The notes under the pieces are model-generated. The model worked only from the letters and a program-made list of their open reading frames with translations, did no database searches and was not told the DNA's origin. DNA of 36,329 bases, from assembly GCA_051453625.1 (NCBI GenBank), contig JBOZIK010000001.1, forward strand, positions 297,094,882 through 297,131,210, in the 5' to 3' direction. This DNA is from Welwitschia mirabilis. Taxonomy: Eukaryota > Gnetophyta > Gnetopsida > Welwitschiales. The translations under genes were made by a program, and so were the position numbers. This document shows, piece after piece, positions 23,616-34,896 of the stretch (its first letter is position 1; each line of letters starts with the position of its first letter).

Positions 23616-24708
23616 GGTAAGTAGTTTGATGTATTTATGATTTTATAGATTATACTTAAAACTCATGATTAATCAATGCATATCTTTATTTTTAGTTATC
23701 ATTATTTTTTGTGCACATCATTTATTTGAGCTGTTATGGTTAATCTACTAATAATTTCTTATTAATGGAATTCACACTTTATTTTGATATGTGATAAATG
23801 TTTTAAATGAGTGGATAATGCAATTTATGAGTGATCTAATCTTTTTAATAGTTTGATGATTATGTTTTCATAAGTATATGACTTTTCAACACTCTTTTTA
23901 AGCATGTTGTTACCATCATCATCTGGAGGATACATAAGATGATAGTACTACTATATATTCTACCAAGGTAATACATTAAATATATCATATTTTAACATTT
24001 TATCCTACATGATAAAATTTCTAAACTAACTTACATTTCCTAGTTAATGATTATCTTAGTCAATTTGGACTGCAATTTATAGTTGTTTGCTTACTTTGTT
24101 AGGGATTGATAAGGCTAAGTGGAGGACTATGTTATGATGCCAAATTATGTGTATTTTATGGGATATTTTAAGTACTTTCATAGGACATTTAGATAGGTTT
24201 ATATTAAGTTTTAATAATAATAGAAAGTTAATATGATGATCACATAAATGTGTAATCTTTGCAATATTTGAAAGCATTTAAGATGAATTTCAATACTTAG
24301 CATTCTGGGGAGGAATCTAATACTTGAAGAAGCTAATTTTATTTAATGGAATAACTTAAAAGATTAACATTCCCTAGTTACCTAGATAATAATTCTAGAT
24401 GATACAACATGAAAGTTGATAAGGATGCTAGATGGAGTGACCTGTAAGCTAATGTGAGATCCTTTCTAATGTGGCATCATTCTTATATTCATCTAGATAA
24501 TAGATAAGATAACATTCAAATTTATGAAACTAATAAACCTAACTTTTTAATGTGTCACATACCCCTTGTTCACTACTAGGATTTGGTTTGGCCATTAGAG
24601 TTTTATTCTAGAGTCTTCTATGTAAACATAATAAATATATCCTTTGCCATCACTTCAACTTTTATGTTTTATACCTAACAATCTTGTGATGGAAGATCTA
24701 AGGGAAGA
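23616..24708. other. Region between ORF relic and tandem repeats; possible LTR start
   Basis: No gene. ctggggaggaatc (about 24303-24315) is a purine-rich tract of the sort that precedes a 3' LTR on the plus strand, and the following 400 bases could be LTR U3. This is inference: no matching second LTR was found. Confidence 0.3.
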
Positions 24709-26030
24709 AGATCTATCCATAGCTATAGAGAGAAATCATCCTTAGTGTTAGGTCGTTAATACTCCATTGAGGTGCCACTACTTCGTAAGTGGATGCTTGA
24801 TTCATGATTAATAAAAATAATTGTTTTATTTCTATTATGTGCATCTCCCTTGTCATTTATATTGGTTATGATTCCATGACAACTTCATGGTTGATCTAAA
24901 TCATAATAGTATTCTTTTTTAAGGTTGATATTATTAGTTTAGATCTTTCATTTCATTATATTTTGCATTTTCATAATCATAATAGTTGCATTTTATTGTA
25001 TTTTCTTTGATATGCCTTATCACCTATGTTAATTAGGTTTTATTGATAGTATCTCTTAATTGATTTAGATTATAAGGATTGATCTTGTTTTCAGACGTCA
25101 GTAGTTATCTAGATCTATTACTTAGAGTTATTTTTATTTTTATCTTATTATAAGATTGCATTTTAATTTCTCTTGCATTATATTTTTATATTACTTTTCA
25201 TTTTTATTTGACTAATGGAAAAGACAAAAAAAATACTTTACTTAAATTAATTTTCTAACTTTTTACCTTAGTACCTTTGATGGATGACTAGATTCAGGTT
25301 AACTCTTATCTATACTAGCATGTATTTTACCAAATATTTAAGGGTGCATATTTATGCATAACAATGAAGACCTTTCCATAGCTACATGGTGAAGTCTTTC
25401 TTAGTGTTAGGCTATGTATCCTTCATTGAAGTACTACTAATTTATGAGTGGATGCTTGATTTGAGATTAATGAAACAATTACTTTATTTTCATTATGTGC
25501 ATCTCACGTATAGTTTATGCTGGTTTTAATTTCTTGATAGCTTTATTATCGATATAGATCATAAGGCCAACATATAAAAGTTTGATCTTAGTAGTTTAGT
25601 TCTTGCATTTCATTTCATTTTGCATTTTCATAACTAAATAGTTACATTCCATTATATTTTATTCAATGTGCCTTATTGCCTATGTTGATTAGGATTTAGT
25701 GATAATATTTTCTCATTGATTTAGATTATAAGGGCTAATCTTGGTGATAGAGATTGGTAGTTAAGTATATCTATTATGTAGAGTTATTCTGTTACATTTC
25801 ATTTATAAGAATTACATTATCATCCATCTTCCATTTTATTTCTACATCATTCTTATTTCTTGACTACTGAAAAAAGACCAAAAATACCTTTTTAAAAATA
25901 AATCTCTAACTTTTTACCTAGTCTTTTTAATGGATTATGAAAATCCGGTTAAATCCTACATATACTAGCACATGTTTTGTACAAGTATTTTTGATTGATA
26001 AAAATCACTTAAAAACTTAAGGAATGCATA
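24709..26030. repeat. Tandem pair of about 660-bp direct repeats
   Basis: Copy 1 (24709-25368) and copy 2 (25369 to about 26030) align along their whole length with an offset near 660. Anchors shared in order are tccatagct, cttagtgttagg, agtggatgcttga, ttatgtgcatctc, tttgcattttcataa, ttgatttagattataagg, cttagtac/agtctttttaatgga-type sequence and tatactagca. Divergence is substantial, roughly a fifth to a quarter by eye, so the duplication is old. An AATAAA-type motif follows agtggatgcttga in each copy on the plus strand. They could be duplicated LTR segments or two adjacent LTRs of related elements. Confidence 0.82.
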
Positions 26031-26332
26031 AATACATGCTACAATGTCAAGAAAACTTTACTTTTAACATTTATTCTTCTTTTGAGTATACATAAGTCTT
26101 TGAGAAATTTAGCGTAGGAAGGAAATTTTTTAATGGTTTCTAAGAGAGGGATATTAATTTTAATTTCTTTAAATTTTCGACATCCTCTTATTTATTTTTT
26201 ATTGTTTGGTTCTTTCTTAATTATTAAGTAAAAGGTAAGGGCTTTTTGTATGAAGAAATTTATGATTCTTATTCAATATCAGCTTTCTTATCCTTACCTT
26301 TTTAGATATATTAATGTCTTATGGTAGAGATT
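26031..26332. other. AT-rich spacer, no gene seen
   Basis: Lies between the tandem pair and a C-rich tract. No feature was recognised. Confidence 0.4.
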
Positions 26333-26358
26333 CTCCCCTCCCCTCGCCCCCCCTTTCC
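26333..26358 (-). other. G-tract (minus strand), polypurine tract or G-quadruplex candidate
   Basis: The plus strand carries a C-rich run, so the minus strand has four G runs of at least three bases within about 20 bases, broken only by C, A and GA. This meets the usual G-quadruplex pattern. It is also of the form of a retroelement polypurine tract in the minus orientation, but no TG LTR start follows it directly. It sits 15 bases from an N gap. Confidence 0.5.
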
Positions 26359-26372
26359 TAAAACTTAGTTAA

Positions 26373-26396
26373 NNNNNNNNNNNNNNNNNNNNNNNN
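26373..26396. other. Assembly gap (24 N)
   Basis: Short N run next to the G-rich tract. The gap may result from poor sequencing through it. Confidence 0.98.
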
Positions 26397-27009
26397 CTCA
26401 ACATGTGTATTATCTATTCCATCTATGATCTTGCAACTATTAGAGTCAGATTTGAAAGTTGTTAAAAGCTTTCTCTTCTTATATAGTATGAGTGAAGATG
26501 GGATGTAAGTGGTGGTTTAACTCAATTATTGCATGTTTTACTCTAGTTTTTAAAACATGGAAGAGGTTTGTTGATTGAATTGTTATTGTTGAATTGGTTT
26601 TATAATTTTATAAATATTTTAAGCATGTTTTCTAATAAATATAGCAAAGACTATTGATTTTTAAAAGACAAGGGTTTATGATTGAAACGTTATGATAAAA
26701 GATATTAATTTTGAAGTTGGCTTTTAGAAGTCTAGTCATGACTAACTTGTATTTATGATAATTTTATGTGATTTCTCTATCCTAGGTGATAGGTATTATA
26801 GTAAGGATTATTAGTTCTCTAGTTTTGTTATTATTATTCAATGTCATTTACTTGCTCCTTTACTATGTCTTGATGCATGAGTGAAAGGTTACTCAAAGGT
26901 TTTGTGGATACCTACATAACAAATAGAACAATTGGTATGAAGAATAATAAGCTTGAAATGGGTTCCAATGCATTTAATCTTCTTTAAAAGTATATTTAAT
27001 TGATTGCTA
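26397..27009. other. Downstream of gag relic, no domain seen
   Basis: On the minus strand this continues from the gag relic, so it may be its decayed C-terminal part. No zinc knuckle, protease motif or clear frame remains. Confidence 0.35.
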
Positions 27010-27490
27010 ATCTCAATGTTATTGGAAAGCCTAAATATGCTATTAGTCTTGATTACATGGTATGACCTACATAGATTATTAGGCCTTTTCTAGTTCAAAT
27101 AACTTTTAAAGATGATTACTAAGAAATTCCAAGCTCCATCTATTTCTAAATCTAAGAAACTTCTCTTATGTATCATTTCTACAAGTTGTTTATGATTTAA
27201 GGGAAGGCCTTCATAAAAGAAACTTATAACTCTACCTTGCCCAAAACTATGATGGAGACATTTAACAAGTAAATCTTTAAAATATTCTATAGTTTAATAG
27301 AATATTCCATGGTCTTTTTGCTAAAAATTCACAACTTCTCTCCTAATAAAATTGGTCTTATAACTAGGGGGAAAACTTCTTAATGAAATATTGACTAACG
27401 TTGTTCCACATGGTGTTTAAAATGGGTTTAAGTTTGTATAACTAGGACTTCACTTTCTCTTTATTAAAAAATGGAGAAGAGTTAATCTTA
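27010..27490 (-). pseudogene. Athila-like gypsy gag (capsid) relic
   Basis: The minus strand matches the retrotransposon gag (capsid) domain of Athila-type elements, whose protein forms the virus-like particle. In order: KVKSQ-like lead with LYKLKPI and WNNVSQYFIKKFSP near 27400, REVVNF then QKDHGIFY near 27340, and, in one clear frame, KDLLVKCLHHSFGQGRVISF followed by FYEGLPLNHKQLVEMI, SFLDLEIDGAWNFL (about 27280-27120). The CxHH and FYEGL motifs are highly characteristic. Stops before and after show decay. Its pol should lie to the left on this strand; the nearest Athila-like pol on this strand is at 11.4-13.45 kb, beyond opposite-strand material. The RT at 29.7-30.4 kb is a different lineage and lies on the wrong side of gag. 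Confidence 0.85.
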
Positions 27491-28880
27491 GGGCATTCAA
27501 AGTGTTATGAAAAGAGCAAACTTAAATTTCTTTAAATGTAAATAAAAATCTTCAAACTTTAAACTATAAGAGTGTGGTAATAATTAGACAATAAAAGACT
27601 TAAAGTTAGTCCTATAAATATTAGAAAATTAAACTATACATGATGGAGATCCCAAGAATTAAGGATATCTTCTAGGATTGCTTAAGTTATTTTGTGTTAA
27701 AATTGCTTCCTATAAAGTTATACTAAAAGTATTATTGATTATTTTAATTCATGTTTTTCTCATTATATTTCTCTTTTGAACAACTAAAAAATGCCTCATC
27801 CTTAGGATCTAACTTTAAATTCATGTAAGAGCCTAGCTAGTAGGGTATACTTATCCATTGACCTATGTCACCAATTCATGCACTTTTTATGTTATCAATT
27901 CATATCCTTTTTCTATGTTTTAAGACTCACCAAAATGAGAAAATGTTTTAGTAGGTTCTTAAATAATATTTTTAAAAAACTAAAGACAATATGCATAAGA
28001 CAGCTAGTAATAATAATGAGAAAAGGTAGCAATGTCGATTAAGTATGAAAAGATGAATTGAAAAAAAGATGATACATGTTACTTTAAAATGTGAGAGGAT
28101 AAAGCATGTATGCAGTCAAAAAATAATAACCCGAATGAAATGCAAATGCAAAAAACAAAAGAAATAAAAATTTAAAACTCCTAGAAATGTAAAAATAATA
28201 ATGTAGCCATGAAATAACAACATAGGGAAGGAAATGCAATGCAAAAAAGACAATGTAGAAAATAAATGCCAGAATAAAAACAAAATCCATACCAAATTTT
28301 GTTTTTCCTAGATTTTTATCCTTAACATCTTTAGAACATATGAAGGAAGAAGAAAGATGAAGAGAAAAACAAATAAGAAGAAAAAGTAGTAAAAACATCT
28401 TCTATTCAAAACCTTATAAAAATTAATTGGTTCTACAAGAAAAAACTTTAATATGATAATTTTAATAAAAAAGAGTGATAAAACAAAAATGCAGTAAATA
28501 TAGAAAATAAATGCTAAAAATAGCACTAAAAAGGGATCAATATAAAAAGAAAATTGATAAAAAGTAAATAATTAAAAATAAAATTATAGTAAACAAATAA
28601 TAGTAATTTGATCTATAAAAATGTAAACTGCAAGAATGAAAAGTACTAAAATGTAAAGCACTGAAAACTATATTACAGGAAAGTAAGTTACTAAAAAGAA
28701 AAAAATGGCAATGGAAGAGGACTAGTATAAAAAGAAAGAAAAGAAAAAATGATGAGTTTGAATTCCACTAAAAGGGAGTTAGTGCCATTCACTAGAAAGA
28801 GAAAGATAAAGTAAAAACTAGAAATGCATTAGTATTAAAAAATAAAAAAAGTAATAAAAGTAAAAGAGTTGAAATGGAAG
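27491..28880 (-). other. Probable untranslated leader of the gag-bearing element, A-rich with internal repeats
   Basis: Lies 5' of the gag relic on the minus strand. From about 28080 to 28880 it is strongly purine-rich on the plus strand with recurring motifs such as tagaaaataaatgc (near 28256 and 28500) and agtactaaaatgtaaagca-type units (28640-28700). Frames at 28398-28084 and 28526-28308 on the minus strand are Phe/Leu runs from the T-rich strand and are not genes. Leaders of this kind are common in gypsy elements, but the assignment is inference. Confidence 0.35.
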
Positions 28881-29699
28881 TTTTTTATGTGCTCCATTAT
28901 AGATATCATGTCATTATTCTCAAAAATAGTGTTAAAAATACATTATGGTTTATTTTTAACTACACTCTATAAATATTATAAGTCTTGAAATCATCCTAGG
29001 ATATAAATCCTAATGAATCAAAATCCAACTTTTACCAATAATTTTAGGACTTTTATTTAAAGTAGTACCTTAGTATTATTATTCCCAAAGGATAATATGA
29101 AGTTATTAAATTAGTAAATCTTACATAAAACCAATTTTCTAAACATCATAAAGAAATTGAATATTACAAGATTGTAAAAGAGACAAAGTGTTATAAACTA
29201 ATCAACTCCGTAAGGGATAAGGCATAATCATTAGCATCTACTATGACCACAACAACAATGAGAAGAATCTTAATGTAAATATACTTATTCTATAATTATT
29301 TCAAAGGAACCAAGTTAGGTATTTATTTCTTCTCAAGCATGGCAACATAATATCATTTACTATATAAGAAGTGGTGAATACTTTAGATTAACTTATCTCT
29401 CATAGCCTACTTTAAAGCATTAAAAATAAGATATCATCCTTAAAGGAGATCAAATGATAATGAATATGGTATAATATTAACACATATAGAATAACTCAAA
29501 ATTATAGAAAATTCTTAACACTCACTTCAATCTATATCAAATGTTTAGAAAAAACAAGGTATTCCTTCTTCGTAAAGATATGTAACTATAAGAAATTCTT
29601 TATTTATTTTCATCTTCAAAATTAGGGAAAATAGTAATAAGAGTTTGATTATGAGAAATGACTCTATATATTTATCATTAAAATGGAATGCAACTTTGT
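28881..29699. other. AT-rich stretch, no clear gene
   Basis: On the minus strand it follows the gypsy RT relic, where RNase H and integrase belong. No convincing RNase H or integrase motif was found. The element may be truncated here by the neighbouring gag-bearing element. Confidence 0.4.
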
Positions 29700-30430
29700 A
29701 TCTTATTTAGATTTATCATCAAGCTTACAATTTTGGAGAAATATTAAATGAAATATGTATAGAATCTAGTAAATCCTAAGAAATTCTTTATTTTTGTGGG
29801 GTTCCTTAGTTCTAGTTAATATCTTACTAGTTACACCTTAGTTAAATTAGTATTAGTGCCTTTATTAGATATCACATATCTTAACTAATGAATGAACTTC
29901 TTGAAGAATTCACATTTAGGCAGTTTAACAATTAATATATGTTTATTGAGTAGCTATAGAATGAGATTTTATTGTTTAATTTGTTCACTTCTACTATTTA
30001 AATAAGTTAAAATATCATCCATGAAAGTAATAACAACTAATCTAAATAATAATGAAATGTTTTTTCATTAAATTTATGAATGTAATAAGAGATTAGTAAG
30101 GCTAAAAGGCATAATAGTAAATTTAAAATGATCACATGTAATTCTAAAAGTCCTCTTTGGAATATATTATTCATTGATTCAAATTTGATAATAATTAGAC
30201 TTTTACTCTATTTTGATGAAATATTTTTCTTCCTTCTACTAATAAAAAAGGTTAACATTATGAGTAAATAGATATCTATTTTTTATTATTACCTTCTTCA
30301 ACTTTTCATAATGATTGAAAAGTATAAGTAATTCATATTTCTTCCTAATAAATAACATTGAAGCTCCTCATGGTGATAAACTAGGTTTGATTCTGCCTTT
30401 ATTTATGAATTACTAGATTTGAATTTTTAA
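29700..30430 (-). pseudogene. Ty3/gypsy reverse transcriptase relic, chromovirus-like
   Basis: Clear RT on the minus strand. A single frame from about 30425 to 30190 gives FINKGRIKPSLSP, a TGA where the family has Trp, GASMLFIRKK, LKKVIIKNRYLFTHNVNLFY, EEKYFIKIE and NYYQI. After a frame change come KRTFRITCDHFKFTIMPFSL and VITFMDDILTYLNSRSEQI, then LPKCEFFKKF. The catalytic box FMDDI (about 30008-30028) keeps both Asp. FLGFTRFYTYFI near 29760 marks the RT-RNase H junction. The IKNRY and EKYFIKIE wording fits chromovirus-type RTs rather than Athila, so this is a second lineage from the pol at 11-13 kb. Stops make it inactive. Confidence 0.88.
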
Positions 30431-31879
30431 CTTTTTAATTCAATGATGTAAAATATGTAATAATGTCAAAGAATGAAATGTGCTATGGGTATGATATCAA
30501 TTACATTTTTAACCTTCATTTTCAGTAGTAAAATAATTTTCTCTTTAAAACGTTAATGGAATTCATGTAAGTTAATGGAAAACTTTCCCTCCTCATTGTT
30601 TTATCATCATAGCATAAAATATCTATGTTGCTCTAATGGTCTTCTTAATTTTTGTATTGGTTATGAACGGTATCTATTTCCTTATACCTTTTCCTTTGAA
30701 GATTTTTTCTTTAGATAGATTGGGAATTAAAACAATATCTTCTAAAAAAGAATCCTTGACATTATACTTCACTAAAAAGAAAGCTTTAAAGATTGCATGA
30801 TATGTATTAATATTAAAAACATAATAATTATTAAAAAATGATAAATGATTAATCTTAAATGTTAGATTTGTTCAATGATTAGATTGTATTCTTCTATGAG
30901 TTTTACTATAGGAAGTTGATTATCTAATGACCTTTTCTATAAACTTATTAGTAATTAGATGGGAAATAAATTATTACCACCATTACTATCTATGAGAAAT
31001 AAAATAAGATTGTTTTCTTTAATTCTTGAAGTTTAATCATGAAAAATTAAATTCACATAAAACCTATTTCAATTACAATAAATACTCTATTTATTACTTC
31101 TTTCTATTCTTTTGAGAATGTGGGTTAATCTTGGTTTTTGGACTTCTCCATTTTGGAAAAATTATTAATTATGTACTCCTTCTTCTTAAAGTGGTGACAT
31201 ACTAGCATTACATGATTATCTATGATGAATTAGGTTTTCAAAGGCTAATACTAAATGTTTTGATAAATCAATAGCCTTGTCTACTATGTGATAATTATCA
31301 TCATGAAAACACTTCCATGGGACTATTATTTTACCTTTATGTAGTACTTGACTTTTCCATCATATCATTATGGATACTTTACTTCTAATGAGCACATTAG
31401 GTTTTATAATCTTGGTGAAAGATTTATTATTAATTTATTATCAAGTTTCTTATGTTTTAATAATAATTAGGATTTAATAATTTCTAAAATTCTTTTAAAT
31501 TTTTATCAGAACTCTAATTGAAAGTCATAGACATTTAAATTGCATTATTTTATCCTTGATGAAATAACTAAAAATAAATTCATTTTAAAATTATTCTTAC
31601 AAAATCAACCAAATCAATATAATCATTCCTTATCATACTAAGAGGACTCCACCATGTTATTGTATGTCTTACTAGCAACATCATTACATGTTGGCTATAT
31701 AATCTATTATTAACATTCTTTGATAAAAGGGGATCATAATAAATCATAGTCATTCTAATGTTTTTTCATTAGATCCTAGAGTTCTTATGTACATATAAAT
31801 TTGAAGATTTTTCACATATTATTACATGTCCTTTTATTTAATGCTATGATGTCTAATTTTATAAGGTAAGTTATGTATT
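30431..31879 (-). other. Expected protease region of the gypsy relic, not recognisable
   Basis: Lies between the gag tail and RT on the minus strand, at about the distance expected for protease. Some protein-like wording occurs, for example DDNYHIVDKAIDLSKHL near 31280, but no Asp protease motif (D-T/S-G) was seen. Coding origin is inferred from position only. Confidence 0.35.
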
Positions 31880-32100
31880 TAAAATTATTTTATCTACTTA
31901 TTAACATCTTTAAGAATTTGTGATCTTTAGTATTATGAGACATGCCTCTATGGGATTTGAATTCAGTCATTTTTATCTTGGAAAGAGAATTATAATTGAA
32001 ATTAGAATTTCTTTATGGGTTTTTCCCATGGTTATCCTTCGAGTGCTTAGAATATAAAGTTAATTTTATCACTTGTTTCTTTTTGTGAGGTCTCAATATT
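31880..32100 (-). pseudogene. Gypsy gag C-terminal relic with H/C zinc-like motif
   Basis: The minus strand gives a basic stretch (SHKKKQVIKL, SKHSKDNHGKNP) followed by EFKSHRGMSHNTKDHKFLKM and FKYI. This follows the plant gypsy gag tail that reads C-x-F-H, GH-T-x-D-C, LK in the family, with Cys positions now replaced. It lies 1.4 kb 5' of the RT at 30.4 kb on the same strand, which fits one element (gag, protease, RT). The match is short, so it is less certain than the RT. Confidence 0.55.
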
Positions 32101-32431
32101 ATAAAATCAGTTTTATACTAACTCTAAACTTTATAAATTTATTATTAAAATAATTGATATGATTAATCACATTGTATTTTATTATGTGCTAACATATTCA
32201 TGTTCAAAAGGCAATGTATCTTATCATACTTTCAATTGATTTTTTATAGGTTAAAAGTTGGTTATCTTGATAATTAAATGTTAAAAATACTAAAAATAAT
32301 TTCATAATTATAAATTTATAATATCATACCTTTAATAAATAAGAAAAATATTATAATTTGTTCACTAATAATTTAATTATGCTAAAATAATCATGATGGA
32401 TCTCTATAGGGTTTTGTATGATTTATTAGGG
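32101..32431. other. AT-rich spacer, no gene seen
   Basis: Lies between the gag tail and the degenerate repeats. If the LTR edge at 32609 is right, this is LTR or leader sequence on the minus strand. Confidence 0.35.
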
Positions 32432-32595
32432 CTTCAAGTTAGTATCATACATCCTATAGCTTTTTGGACTTATGATGTCAGTAGTATAATGTCCTATAGA
32501 TTTATATGGGGTTCATCAAACCTTTAGCATAGTAATGTGGCATTCTATACACTTTTAAAATGATGATGTTAGTAGTGTAGCAATGTATAGTCTTT
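32432..32595. repeat. Degenerate tandem repeat, about four units of 41-49 bp
   Basis: Related motifs built as agtatcatacatcctatag recur at about 32441, 32482, 32531 and 32574, spaced 41, 49 and 43 bases. They lie just inside the proposed LTR edge at 32609. Confidence 0.5.
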
Positions 32596-32632
32596 TGTTG
32601 GATATTACAATCCCAACACCCTCCCATTGTCT
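32596..32632 (-). other. Polypurine tract and LTR edge, minus strand
   Basis: On the minus strand a G-rich purine tract with GGGAGGGTGTTGGGAT (32610-32625) is followed at once by TGTAATATCC (32609-32600). A polypurine tract followed by TGTAA-C/T-A-T/C-CC is the usual start of a 3' LTR in many plant gypsy elements. The matching LTR 3' end and its partner LTR were not identified. Confidence 0.45.
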
Positions 32633-33009
32633 AAGGAATTTTATTATTCTAAGCATTGTAATTATTAGTATTATTTGGAAAGGCTTAGAAGATACCTTAG
32701 CAAACTTTTAACCAAAGTGTCCAATCATTTTAGAAAATACTTAAACTATAAGTTTTTAGATGATTAAAGCCTTCTTTAATTACTAAATTATTAATAGGTG
32801 TTATAGAAATGTAAACATTAAGATGCTCTAAAAGAATTAATGATAAAGTAACTTAATTATATTAAAATTTAGCTAAAAAGAATCTTCTACTTATAGTAAA
32901 TTAGAAAGTGAGATTACTTACTTAAGAAACACATCTTTGGTTAGCATTAGATTTTCTTCCTAAAAGTATAATATGTTTAAGTGCTTATTCTTTTATTAAA
33001 ACCCCATTT
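32633..33009. other. Spacer, no gene seen
   Basis: AT-rich sequence between the LTR edge and the tandem array. Nothing recognised. Confidence 0.4.
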
Positions 33010-34020
33010 TTCTATCCTTATATTAGCATTCCAAAGTCTAACAACTTTAGAGAGTAGTACTAAAAGGATTTATTGTGATTTACATAAGGAATATTTCATT
33101 AATTCACTTATTGAAAGTTTTTCTTACAAAGTTCTTTTATTAATATTGAAGGTTACCCCTCTATGTTAGCTTTCAAAAGTTCACGAAATTTGGAGAGTAG
33201 TATTAAAAGATTTTTTTTGGATTTTATATGAGAACATTTTTACTTGTTAATAGATTCTCTTCAAAGATCTTTTATNNNNNNNNAATTTTACCCTTATATA
33301 TTACCTTTCTAAAGTCTAAGAACTTTGGAGGATAGCACTAAAAGAGTTCTTTTGGGTTTATATGAGAACATGTTCACTTATTAAAATTTTTTGTTAAAGT
33401 TCTTTTAGTAAGCCCCAGGGGTTGCCCTTCTATTTTAGCTTTCCAAACTCCAAGAACTTTTGGTAAAAGGACTAAAAGAGTTCCTTGGAATAGCTTTTTA
33501 AAGTTCAAGGACTTTGGAAGTATCACTAGAAGGGTCTATTGGTAATAATGTGAGGACATTTTTAATTATTAAAACTTTCCCTTAAAAATTCTATTATTGA
33601 GCCCCAAGGTTACCATTTTGTACTAGCTTCTAAAGATTCAAGAACTTTAGAGAGTAGTACTAAAAGAGTTCCTTAGGATTTACATAACAACATATTCACT
33701 TATTGATACTTTCTTTTGAAACTTCTATTATTAATACCCAAGGGATACTTTTCTATATTATCTTTTCAAAGTTCGAGAACTTTGGAGACCAACACTAAAA
33801 ACATTACTTGGGGTATCTTTCCAAAGTAGTAGAACTTTAAAGAGCATCACTAAAATGGTCCATTAGTGATTATGTGAGGATGTTTTTACTTATTAAAAAT
33901 TTTCCTTAAAAGTTCCTTTATTTAGCCGTAAGGTTACCATTCTATATGAGCTTTCTAAAGTCTAAGAACTTTAGAGAGCAATACTAAAAGAGTTTGTTGA
34001 GGTTTATGTGAGAAGATTTA
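33010..34020. repeat. Tandem array with two-step higher-order period
   Basis: Seven units begin near 33010, 33160, 33294, 33429, 33614, 33751 and 33939. All share tctaagaactttgg/aga, gtactaaaagagtt, gtgaggaca/gagaacatttt and aagccccaaggttacc motifs. From unit 3 the lengths alternate (135, 185, 137, 188), since units 4 and 6 carry an extra copy of about 50 bases of the aagaactttgg segment. The full period is therefore about 322 bases. An 8-base gap lies in unit 2. A 62-codon frame at 32981-33169 is chance inside the first unit. Array position beside LTR-like edges suggests a retroelement leader or LTR repeat. Confidence 0.85.
33276..33283. other. Assembly gap (8 N)
   Basis: Very short N run within unit 2 of the tandem array, probably an estimated gap from scaffolding. 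Confidence 0.98.
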
Positions 34021-34090
34021 TGTTAAAAACCCATTTTTTAGAATTATACAAGATCATTTTTCAAAGAATGAAAATAATGTTTAGAAATAA

Positions 34091-34710
34091 ATCTACAACT
34101 TGCTTTAAAATTAAAAATACCCAAAAATGATATCGTGCATTTATCACTTAAAATAGATCTAAATGAGAGTTAGATTAATATAAAAACTAATCATTATCAC
34201 TAAAATAGATTAGAATAGGCATCTAATAATGAAAGTTGTGAAATAAGACTAGATCTACCATTTTTACCATTACAACCTATACTAAAATCAAAATATGAAC
34301 AAAAACATTTTGTAGAAATATAGAAAAATATTTTACAAAAATAAATCTAAATATAAAACTATAAATGTAGTATGAACTCATATTTTTAGATAAAACTAAC
34401 CCTAACCAATAATAAAAAGTATAGAAAATGGACTTTAGTCTACCATTTGTATCCACACAATCTTTGCAAGATCAAAATGTGAAAAAAAAAGAGTTTTGTA
34501 AGAATAATGAAAATTTTCTTACAAAAATACACCTAAATAAATGAACTAAAAATGTAGTATGAACTCATATTTTTGTATAAAACTAACTTATAAGGATTCC
34601 CAATAATAAAGAGTGTAGAAAATGGACTCAAATCTACTATTTTTATCTCTAGAATCTTAGCAAAAATTAAAATATGAAGAAAAATGTTTTGCAAAAATAT
34701 CAATCCTAAC
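34091..34710. repeat. Second tandem array, units of about 162-194 bp
   Basis: Units start with atctac at 34091, 34253, 34438 and 34632 (spacings 162, 185, 194; the last is partial). Shared motifs are ttacaaaaata, aatgtagtatgaactcatattttt, taaaactaac, aataataaa-agt and atagaaaatggact. The sequence is unrelated to the array on its left. Confidence 0.78.
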
Positions 34711-34896
34711 TAAAAGAAAATAACTAATGGAAAAAGAAAAAATAAAAAGTAAAGCAAGGCTTTAATCTTATGACCCATTCTTTAAAACCCATAGATAGGG
34801 CTAACATGAAAGAATAATATACAAGCTAAAATAATAACTATAGCAAAATTTCACAAATCTGAAAACCTTAATCCTATAACTTATTTCTTCTATTTT
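34711..34896. other. Short spacer, no gene seen
   Basis: A-rich sequence between the second array and the LTR-like edge. Confidence 0.4.

Noticed and set aside
28084-28526. Minus-strand hydrophobic frames resembling membrane proteins
   Set aside because: They come from the T-rich strand of an A-rich leader and are almost only Phe, Leu, Ile and Ser.
33010-34020. CRISPR-like array
   Set aside because: Units are long, diverged and without short identical repeats and unique spacers; it is a tandem satellite in a eukaryotic genome.
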